Assembly: GCA_940671915.1 (NCBI GenBank)
Contig: CALNVZ010003426.1
Coordinates: 23,726,010 to 23,790,009, forward strand
Length of the DNA stretch: 64,000 nt
Reading direction: 5' to 3'
Source of the DNA: Paracentrotus lividus
Taxonomy: Eukaryota; Echinodermata; Echinoidea; Camarodonta; Echinidae
Shown: positions 32,198-44,000 of the stretch, piece by piece
How the letters are laid out: each line of letters starts with the position of its first letter
How positions within the stretch are numbered: the first letter of the stretch is position 1
Program-made: the position numbers and the translations under genes
The notes under the pieces: generated by a model
Databases searched by the model: none
What the model saw: only the letters and a program-made list of their open reading frames with translations
What the model was told of the DNA's origin: nothing

Positions 32198-35100
32198 CAT
32201 ACATATTAATTAGACAAATGTAGATAGATTAGACCAAGGATCACATGATGTACCTCTCCTCGAATCCAGATGATGATGAATATGCAATCTCACAGGCGAC
32301 AAGGCAAGCCTACATGTATACAGGGGTAATTTGTTGATATTTTTTTAATCATCCCCATCCCTCATCCAAATGTGAGGAATACTAATCTCCTTCATATAAA
32401 GGATTATTAACTTATAATTAATTTTAAATTTTGAAACTAACTCTTTCTATTTTTTTTTGTTGTTGTTGAAGATGGAAAGGAACAGGAGTCTGCACAACAC
32501 CAGCGACTATGAAATCAAAAACCTGTTTATCAGACGAGGACAGGCCTTTGACATTGATGTGACCTTCAACAAGGTTCCCAAGACAGAGGTTCTAATGCTA
32601 GAGCTGACTGTTCGTGGTTAGTAGCAGAATGTATAATGTCGCTTAAATTTTCATCTCTAAATGTTTTCCAATATTAGGCCTATAACTCATCACCGGATGC
32701 CTATAATAAGCAGTGTTGAAGCCTTGCTCAAGGAACGTAGTGCTGTCCTGGGCATGAATCATTGACCTTGGCAATCAAAGAACAAGTCCAAGTTTTGAAA
32801 TATCATTAATTTAACCTAAAGACATACAAGATTTTTTTCCAAGGGTTGAAAGGATTCACTTTTTGACCATCAAACTTGACAGCGATTCTCTTTATATACA
32901 CTCTTACAATGTCAAGATATATATATGCTGACACTTTTGTAATGAAACTAACAAAATGCTTAGATATATTGCTAATTTTGTGCATGAAAAAATAGTTATA
33001 TATTTTCCATGCATTATTTATGTAGAGATTTCAATGATTATTTGTATTCAAAATTTGTTTTTTTGAAAGGATTTCTACTCTCTCTGCTGATGTGTATTAT
33101 TTATTTCATCACAAGGCGTTTACATCTAAAAAATAAATCATATTGTCCATATTTTGCAGGTGCTAAGGTATCGTCCATCAATCGTGGTACGCTGATCCGC
33201 ATTCCTTTCAGCCGATCCAAGCAAAGCACGGGAGAGTGGGGTATCCGTGTTGGATCAGTAGATGGTTCAAAGTACTCGCTGGTCATTGACTGCCCTGCTG
33301 ACGCCATTGTTGGCCGTTACGACGTCGCTGTTCTTGTTCAGGATACAGAAGATGCCGGTATGATGATGGTCAATACTTTCATTCATATTAAACTTTTATT
33401 ATTATCCAGCCATTTACTCACTCAGTCATGATGGGAAAGTTGTCACCGATCTTGGTGAAAATAATTACATGGAACTCTAATGTAAGGCTGTAGTAATGAA
33501 AATATCACAAAACTTGTGATATTATAATTGTGCTCTCGAGAGTATACTGAATTAGATGTATGTCATAAAATTTATACATAATACAAAAATGTGCATTCCT
33601 TCCATTAAGTCAAAAAACAAGTTGACATTTTAGGTAGATTTTTAATGTACCAAATTTTGTAAATATTGAAGTGTATGCGATTTATCATACGTGGAGCCCG
33701 ACATATATACAGGTAGACATTATTTTGTTTCTGGAATCATAAACATAGGCATATTCATAATTTTCTATTATTTTTATTTTCTAGTAGTAGTCTGATTATA
33801 TTTACTCTGTTTTGCTTCATTTTCTTTTTTTTTAGCAATTCAAACTCATTTTCAGGGTAGACTTTTTTTTCTAATGTATATTATTATTTGATATATAATA
33901 TATAATCAATTCTCTTCCAATTGTTTCTTACCTAACATAGCACCAAGGTTTTATAAACAAGCGAATCCTATCTACGTCCTCTTCAATGCATGGTGCCGTG
34001 AGGATGGTGTGTATATGGAGGGAGATATTGAGAAGGGTGAATATGTACTCAACGATTTTGGTTACGTCTTCACCGGAACATCAAGGATTGGGCAACAGTA
34101 TGCCAGACCCTGGGTCTTTGGCCAGTTTGAAGACTCAGTCACCAATGTTGTCTTTGATCTTCTGGAGAAGTAAGTTTATCAACAGGGAGAGTGATAAATA
34201 TTAACCTTCACATGAAATTTGAATTGAAGGAGAGGCATTTGAAAAGCAAACGGATGAAGGCCCTCTTTTTACAAGTAATTGTTAAAGATTATCATTTTAT
34301 GGGAACATAACAATAAGTGATTCAGTAATAAAAATCATTTTAAAAGGGCAAAAACTTACAAATGTATTTACTTAAAAAAACAATGTACACAAAGTCACAC
34401 TGTGAATGGGATTGTATTGGGAAATGCAATAACCCAGTATGTACATAATATTCAAGAGAAAACTTTTAATCTTTTAGATGAGCAAAATTTCAGCGGCCTT
34501 TGAATCATTTTTCTTGTTTTCTTTCCTCAACTCGTCCCCTCGACCTTCCTTATTTTTGTTTTTCATTTCATTTGATGCTATTTGATTTGATCTAATTTGC
34601 TTGTACGTGAACAACTAGTGACTAAATAATATGCCAAACCAAATTGCTCTCTCTTTTCCAAATGTTTTAGCTCTTAAACAACTATATTTATAGGTAATAG
34701 GAAAGAATATCTTTGTAACTCATGTTAATACAGCAACCAATCCAGTTTCGATGCTCCTCGACCATCCTGATATATTGGAGTAATTATGATGGGTTTTTTT
34801 TTTTTTCAGAACATTCCGTGAGAATGCTAGACGTGACCCAGTAATCGTTGCGAGGAAGTTCACTCATCTGATCAACTACATGCCTGATTACAGCCAACCA
34901 GAATAGCCTGATTGGTGTACTGGTTGGCAACTGGAGTGGAGATTATGAAGATGGTAGGTATTCAACAGGCACCGTGGAGCGTTTTTGAAAGTGGAGGGGC
35001 TGAGCCGAAAGTGGGGGGGGGGGCTGAATAGGCTAAAAATCAACAAATTATGTCATTTTTGCATTTTTGTACACGTTGGCTGAAAAAAGTGGGGGGGGGG

Positions 35101-38002
35101 GCTGCAGCCCCCCAGCCCCCCCCCCCCCTGGCTCCGCGGCCCATGTTCAGTCTACCTTGAACTCTAGCTTGTAGCACAGGGATTAGAGAGTTGATTTGAA
35201 CTAGCAAATATAAAATGAGCTTGAAAAAATGTCGAAGTCAGATTTATAGAACACTGCTCCAATTTGTACATACCTGTAAACCATGTGGTGAGCACTTATG
35301 TATATGATGTGAGAACTTATTTTCTATCTTTGCAAAGTACTTGATATTACATTCAGTGTATGAAATTAATAGGCCCCAGAGATCATGTCTTTATCTTTAC
35401 ATTTGCAACTTAGAAATAATTCTAAGATATTCTAGAGCAAAAATGGGTTCGAATATAATATTTTTCACCAAAAACTAGAAGAATCGTAAATTATGAGGAA
35501 CTCTTAGAAAAAAACTTGTCTTGTTTGCATTTGGATAAGTCGAAAAATACTGTTCTAATAAACTACATGTATATATCAAATATGTGTTTTCTGCACCACC
35601 TCCTTCCAAGAAAAATATTTGAAAAATGATAATGTTTCAGAAATTATTTTATTTACTACTCCATACTTACAATGTAGGTGTTAGTCCAAGCAAGTGGACT
35701 GGTAGCACAAAGATCTACGAGAAATTTGCAGAGTCTGGTGGCGAGCCTGTGCAGTATGGACAATGCTGGGTCTTTAGTGGTGTACTGAACTCTGCTATGC
35801 GTTGTCTTGGCATCCCTTGCCGAAGCGTCACCAACTTTGCTTCAGCCCATGACACAGATATCAGCATGACCATTGACACTGTCTATGACTCGGAAACGAA
35901 CGAGGAGGTTGGTTTATGGCAATTCGATTTGTTGATTTAATAACCGTAAAACCAAATATTTTTCCATTCATGATACCTTTAGCAATTTTTGCAAGGAAGT
36001 TAGAGTCGGGAAAATATTTACGTCTAAACAATACATTGAATGCTGGCACGTTACTGTACACTGTACAAGTAAGTCAATAATAATAATAATATTATTTATT
36101 AAGCGCTTTTCCCGCAGCTGCCCAAAGCGCTTTACAATATGTTATTATGATATATAAAAGTTGACTTGTTCATTAATTGTACCGCTGCTATGATGTCTTA
36201 CAATCTCAACTGCAGATCCTAATTGAATGCAACTGTTTCACAAGCATCAAAACAGTATTTACTTTCTAATATTTAAGTGATATTTCATTTGGGTACACTT
36301 GGGTATATTATGTATGACCATAGATAGACAATCTGATTAAACTTTTGTGTGCGTAGGTCAAGGTCACAGAGGTCAACTCATGAAATACAGTGTAGTGAGC
36401 CTATGATTATAAAATATCAAGAACCATTTGATGAGATATACACTTCAAAACCTAGGGATAGTATGTTTCAGCATAAGAAGATATGATCTGATTAGATTTT
36501 GGAGTATGTAGGTCAATATTTGTTTTCATGCTGAGTTATATTGGAGACACAGTTATATTGGAGACAAATATCATAAGACATTTGTCTTATTCCTAATGAG
36601 ATTTGGTACGGGTATGTTTTAGTAAACACCTACAAGTATTTGTTTTGTTTTGTTTTTTGTTTTTTTGTATTTTCACTTCTGCAAACTTTTCTTTTACATG
36701 TTACAGATAGAGTATTTGAGCGGTGATTCTGTGTGGAACTTCCATGTGTGGAATGAGGGTTATTTTGCTCGACCTGATCTCATCCCTGGTATGGGTGGAT
36801 GGCAGGTCATAGATGCTACTCCTCAGGAAAGCAGTGAAGGTATCAAGTCGCATTCACATGACCAAATTTCCATTTATGTGCAACACACTAAAGAATGTAG
36901 ACATTCTGTAGAAAATAATCCTACAAGAAACAAAAATTTTCCCATTTTATATACAATTTTTAAAACAATAGTTGGAATACAATATTATCTGTGGCACCTC
37001 ACTTGGATCAATTTTTTTGCATTCAAGTTCAGTGCTTTGCTGCTCTGTTTTATAGTTGTATGTATACCTATTTTGGATGCTGTAGACCTGTATACTTAGG
37101 CTTATATTATGGGAGAGGCTTAGTGATATCTAACCCCCCCCCCGGCAAATATTATATAATAGTTGACGCTCCTGAATACAATATACTGGATTATATGTAC
37201 GACACATACTAAATTATCCCGAGTGCATTTTTGTTTCACTAAGGCCGCAGGCAGAGGAGAAATAGATTTGCACGAGGGATAATTTAGTATGTGGAGTTCA
37301 TATTCTCCAGTAATATTGTATGATGAAACGTTCACTATTTATTGTAGTAAATAGACCCCTAGATCTTTGAATTTGCCTTTATCTGGTTTTATCTTTGCCA
37401 AATTTCTGGTGCTAATTAAGCTATTGTGACGTACCTTGTTGCGCCCCGTGTCCATTGTTATAAGCTGTTGTGCCCACCATTTTACTGTTGTTAGCGCGAG
37501 CGCAGTAAGGCAAATGATAGAATACGATACACTTTCTCCATTCATTTAACAAGGGTTTTACCCTACAAAAAAAAAAAGTTATATTGTATATATGTACAAA
37601 ATAACAAATTGAAGGAAGGTCACGTGGTACTGATCTATCCAATGACGACGCATATTTTTGTACCACTTTTCATGTCGCCCTAACAAAATTAAAAGGGCAG
37701 TCTATGTCACCAAAATAGTGGGTGGTTGAGGGAGCTGAATGGTATCTAAATTAATTGCTGTATATATTTCCTTGTTTGTAGGTATGTTCCAGACAGGGCC
37801 AGCTCCAGTCACAGCAATCAAGCAAGGTTTGACGTACCTCAGCTATGAAACTAAGTAAGATTCTCTCTTCTTAAATATTTTATTCAAATATACCTTGTCC
37901 CTGGTTTTATAATTTAAAAACTACGTAAGACGAACCTTGGTTGGGTGGCCGTTCTTATCTTAAAGTGCCAATTAGCTAACTTGGGGAGTTGCGGGTGTCA
38001 GT

Positions 38003-38046
<44 letters not shown>

Positions 38047-41000
38047 GTATGCTTCCAGTAGCCAAATAAGCAAAGAAATGTATTATACGTGCAGAGATAC
38101 GTACGCTTGCCTCAATGTAAACCCATTGTGAGCCCCTCAGAATATAATGGCGGGCACGAGAGGAGCTTGACTTCGGACACTGATAACGGACGAGATGGCC
38201 GTGAACTCGCGGAGGAAGAATTCCTGTGTTGAGGGGCATCGACAGTTGCCTTTGGTCGAGACTGGCAGCACAGAGGAGTAATACCGAAGACACAGTGCAG
38301 CTGTTTGCATGAGGGCTGTTGTTTTCCCTCTGCTATTCGCACACTTCTATTATAGCCTACTATCAACTTTTGGTTTTTATCATTTCTTTCCTTTAGTAGA
38401 AATTTTGTAGTCTGGTGGTCATATCACCTGAATGGGAGTGCAAAGGTCATGGGTTTGATTCCTGGCATGGCACTTATGTTCTTGAGCAAGGCATTTTGGG
38501 GTGCATGCTTCTCCTCACCCAGGTGTAAATTGGTACCCAATAGGATATCCTACTTTGTGTGCCTACAGGCAGCCTGGAATTGAATCCTATAACCAGGGTA
38601 AAACATCTTGTAAAAGCACTGTGATTAGTTATTGACAGGAAAAGTGCTATATAAAAAACAATTTTTATTTTTTTTAGTAGTAGTACTACTACTACTTATA
38701 CAATGTTAAACAGAGCTAATTGATTTCTCTTTGGTAAAAGAACTTGCCCTCTTGACAATTGATCTTAATTCTGTTGTCTCATACATTAAAGACACATTTC
38801 TTACTGAATCTCCTGAACGCTTTCTTTTTGGCGCCCCTCAATATAAATAATGCACCCTCTCATTTCTAAATTATCCCTCAAATTTTTCTCCTAGAAAAAA
38901 GACAACCAATCCCCCCCCCCCAAGAAAAAAAAAAAGTGACCTTATTTGAAAAATAAACAATTTAACTTTCTGTTCCCCTTAAAGTTTCATACCCTCCACC
39001 TGGCCCACCAATTGTCACAAGAAAAAAACATTCACCCCTTCACTGCTTTCTAGATCACTTTTGACTATTTGCTATAAAATATTGCCAGTTCATGTTCATA
39101 TAAAAAAATTAAGATTTATATTTAATGACAAACATTTTACTAAAAACTTTGATGTTTTTTAAATTATCCCTCGAAATTGATTCCCTAGAAAAAACGCAAA
39201 TAACCAATCCCCCACCCCCAAAAAAAGAAACAGTTGGACCCTTATTGAATAAAAACTAAACAATTTAATTTGGCCCCTTATGTAATTTTTTAACCCCCCC
39301 CCCCATGTCCAAGAAAAAAAAATTCACCCGTTCAGTGCTTCTGATCACTTTTGAACTATTTGTCATAAATATTGGCACTCCAGCTTTTTACAAAGCATTC
39401 ATAAAACATTGAAGATTTAATTTATGACAAACATTTCTACTACAAACTTGTTATTTTTCACATTTCCAAATTTGCTGGGAGTTTAAATAGCAACTTTGTG
39501 TTTGCGTTTTCCATGACAAGTCCCATATGTTTGCTAATGAGATGAGATACAAGATATTAAAGAGAAACATATCAAGAGACGTTTTTTTTTTTAAATATTT
39601 ATTTTCTTTCTGTGACACAATGAGTAAAATAGCAACTTTTTCTTGTCCTCTTTTGTCTTGATAAGTCGCAAATGTTTGCTGATAAGATAAGATACAAGAA
39701 ACATATCAAGACAGTTTTTGAAATTTTTAGTTTTTTCTCTCTGTGCCAAAATCAAGGCTACCTTTTTATGATTAATCGGTTGAGCCCACGCATGGACGTC
39801 GGGGGCGTGGTAGAAAATGCAAGACCTACCTAGACATCATGAAATCAGATGCTGGAGTAGTTGGAACAGACGAGCTGAAGAACTGCATGCACGACAGAGA
39901 TAATTGGAGGATTCGTACTAGGTCTCGGCTGCTTAGCCGACCTGGTAGGTAGGTAGGTATGTTAGCACAATTTATTTTTCTTCAGACCCTGTTTTTTTCC
40001 ATATTTTTTAATTAAAGCTCTTGCCTGTTGACAGATTTGCATTTGCAGAGGTGAACGGTGACCGAATCAACTGGGTTGCCACCAAGAAGCGCTATGGAAA
40101 GCCAGAAATGAAGGTATTGAGTATCAATACTAACTCTATTGGAAAGTTCATCAGTACCACAAAATTACCAGACAAAAAAGGAGAGACGGTTTCCAGATGG
40201 TACGCCAGACAGGACATCACTTTGGAGTATAAATATAAAGAAGGTACTTGATATTTTAAAAAACTCACCAGTCTTTGTTATACTTGAAAACATTTTTTTT
40301 TTTTAATTAAAAAAAAAAATCTCATGGTACATGTAAGTGGAATGCCACTTTAAACCTGGTGTATAGTTTTGGTAAAACAGGAATCGTCATAAAACCGATC
40401 AAATATAGTCTCATGTTGTTCATATTGCTCTAAAAGATATGTGTGAGAGATCTTGTGATATTCCTTTCACACTTTCCGGTGAATTTCAGTGAAAATGTTT
40501 GAAAGTAACACAATGTAACGTTTGTTTGAGACCTTTGCTGGGTTGTTCGCTCACCGGAGCTTACAGTATGCACGGTGCGTAACGATCTGTGTGTATCGCC
40601 CACACAAGATAATCCCCATTGGTTTTCCACGTGAACGCTGAGTGCACGCTGAAATGTGTCGGATCCCCGTCTTTCCACGTTTTATACTTACAATGTATAT
40701 TGTGAAATAAAGACACTAAAACGAGATTTCATGAAATATGATTTAATTTATTATAGTTATAGGATTCAATCTTTCATATTATCTAACTGTGAATCCAAAT
40801 TAAATTTTTCCTTCTCCCAAAACTATACACCAGCTTTAATCAGACTTCAAGGTACATGTAGGTCTCTGTTAAAAGATTAGTCCCTTTAACAGGATGTTGT
40901 TAAACTACATGTACCATTGTATTTATAAGATTCATAAAAAATTTTGCATGCAGAACGGTATAATTTAAAATAAAGATGGCATGTTTTGTTTAAATTTCAC

Positions 41001-44000
41001 TCTTAATTGTCACTCTTTCTTAAACCACACTAATTACTTTTTGCTCCTTTGTATATTTGAAATTCTTTCCAGGGTCTGATGAAGAGCGCAGCGCCGTGGA
41101 GCGAGCTGTGTCTTTTGGCACCAGACCAAACACGTATCGTGCGGACAAGAAGGGTGACGATGTGGAGATCGAGATCTTGCTTGCAGAAAAGATTGTCGTT
41201 GGCTCTGACTTTGAACTCAAGGTGGCCGTCAACAATCAGAGCTCAGTAGCTCGCAATGTTGATCTCACCATGAATGCTCATATGTGTTTTTACACTGGTA
41301 ATTAAGTGGCCTATTGGGGTCCCTTCATATTTTTATCAGCTTGAAATGTACAGTTCTTTAATGTTTAAATATGTGTTGTTTCTTTTCAGCGATTCATGGA
41401 AAAACAAAACCTTTTTATTTCGTTAAGGTTTTATGGATAAGAAACTTCTCAGTGAAACAATCATTTTAACACTATTAACATTGTTGGAACAATATCAAAG
41501 AAACACTGAAACAAATTGCACATCTTTTTAGAATTCTTTTTGGAGTTTATATATAACTTTACCTTGTGTAATTGTTTCCTTTCTTTTAGAATCAAAGACA
41601 AATTAATGCAAATTGTTAATTTTTTTTTGTATGCAGGTGTACTGGCTAAGAAGCTTAAGAGTGAGAAGATGACTCTGACAGTGCCAGCAGGCAAATCTGA
41701 ACATGTTCTTGGTATGATCCAGGCCCAGATATATGCACCCATGCTGGTAGACCAGGCCTGCATGAAGTTCTACGTCTTTGGCAAAGTCCAGGTCAGGAAA
41801 TCAACATAATCACTGCATGGGTGTATCAGAAAACCAAAACCCTGAATACAATATTTTTTATTTGCAAAAGAGTTAGAACTAACTGCCACGAAAATCAGAT
41901 TCAATATAGTACACCTTTTAAATGATTTTGACTGTGATAAATCAATGAACACCATTGCTGTGAGAATATTCTATGAAATTGCAGGTGGTTCCCTTTTTAA
42001 TTTTTTTTTGGAGTTCTCTATATGCAAATTGCTTAAATTACATTGTCCAGCTGATTGACAAAAGCACATTCATAAAATTGCTAGATGTAAGATATAATTA
42101 CCTACTCAATTATCAATTAATCCATGTATTAATTATATTAATATGATTGCCCACAGAATCTTGCTGCCAAAAGGTCATCAAATAAGACCTATTCATGCAG
42201 CACATGGAGGAAGCAGTTTTATTAAGTCTCAAAGAAAAGATATCTCAAGTACAAAAAGTAGACCAAAAATAAACCAACCCCCAATTTTGCCACAAAAAAA
42301 AATATATATATATATAATGTGGTGTTCAGTAATGCATGACACATAAATTACAACCAAGGTATAATTGAAAAGCTATACTTTCACATTATACATTCTACTG
42401 ACGATATACAAATATTTTGTTGGGTTTCTTTTTTTCCCGATAATCTGAGGATATGATATGAGGCAAGTTTGATTAGAATTCATTGATCACTGGTTTGAGT
42501 CTAGCCTAGGCAGATGACTTTATTGTCCCCGCCGAACGAGTTCGAGCAGGGGACTATGAAACGGGCTCCGTACGTGTGTATGTGTGTGTGTGTGTGTCCG
42601 TCCGTCCATCCATCCGTCCGTCCGTGCGTCCGTATGTGATCAAAATCTTCAATTTGCTACTCCCTCACCATTTTTCATCCGATTTCGATTCCGTTAGCTT
42701 TATATGATAGCACTAGGTGATGGCTTCAAAACTTCTTTACAGAATTTTGGCCTTTGACCTTTGACCCTGATTTTTGACCTATATTGTACATTGGTTACAA
42801 AATGCTACTCCTTCGCCATTTTTCATCCGATTTCGATTTTGTTTGCTTTATGATATAGCACTAGGTGAGGACTACAAAACTTCCAAACAGAATTTCGACT
42901 TTTGATAATATCTGTAAAATAATTTTTAAACTTATTAAATAGCGTTACAAAAATACAAGATTTGAAATGCTTTTTCTGTTTTTGTTGACTGATGATTCTT
43001 TTTTTCTTTCATATTTCAAGTGTTTTAAAAAAAGAAACAGGGTCAGAGTTAGACCTATGTGGCACCCAACATATATTTCACAGCAATCTATCGTACAATG
43101 TCTGTATTTAACTTAACTATGTGCAATTTATACCTGAAACAATGTATAAACAGATAGTACCACAAATGTCCATACAAAAGTTATCAAAAGTTATCAAACA
43201 AAAGGTGCTGTGATTTATATGATTTGTGATTCACGTCCTTGTCGTGGGTGCTGGGCAACATTTTGCACTATAATGGGAATTTTATATTATTGGCGGGGAC
43301 ATATATTCCGCATCGCGTAATATACTAATCCACTTGTTGTGTGTGAAACATTTCCTATTGAATATGGCTATTGACTTTGCTCTGCAATAAATACACATAC
43401 ACTAGTATCATATTATAATATGATAGTAAATAGTGTAAGTAAAGTATGTATATTGATTGGTTGGATTGGCACACATGATCTCCATGAGATATTGGATGTC
43501 GCCAGGGGTAATTGTCCAATATACTGTTGCTTTTGGGAGGAGGAAACTCTTCTTTAAAAAAATGGATGGGGATGTGTCGCTTGTCCGATTGCTAGTGCTT
43601 GTGAACACAAAAGCTAATATCAATGGATATGCACAGTAGTAACAGTTATAGCTTTAAGTAAGACATGTACAGAGAATGAGGCCAAAACAATAAAGGGGTC
43701 TATTTGCGATAATATAATATATTATCGTAAATGGTTATTGTTATTTTGTTGACTTGCTCTTTTGTACACTACATGTATACTAAATATCCCAAGTGGAGGT
43801 TTATTTCACCTTAAGTGTCATACATGTCACACCTGTTTTGTAAATTTGTTTTTGTATATTGTTCTTTTCCAGTAGAATATCTAATATTTGTATTTGTTAT
43901 CTATTTATAGGAAACCTCCCAACAGACGGTGAGTCAGGATACCATTTTCCTGACCCCACCTGAAATGCAGACTACCATCAAGGTCATGGGTCATGAAGTA

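Noticed and set aside
34810-34953. Reading the whole transglutaminase as a pseudogene
   Set aside because: Only one frame break is seen. All splice sites, catalytic residues and the other twelve exons are intact, so an assembly error or a single null allele fits better than general decay.
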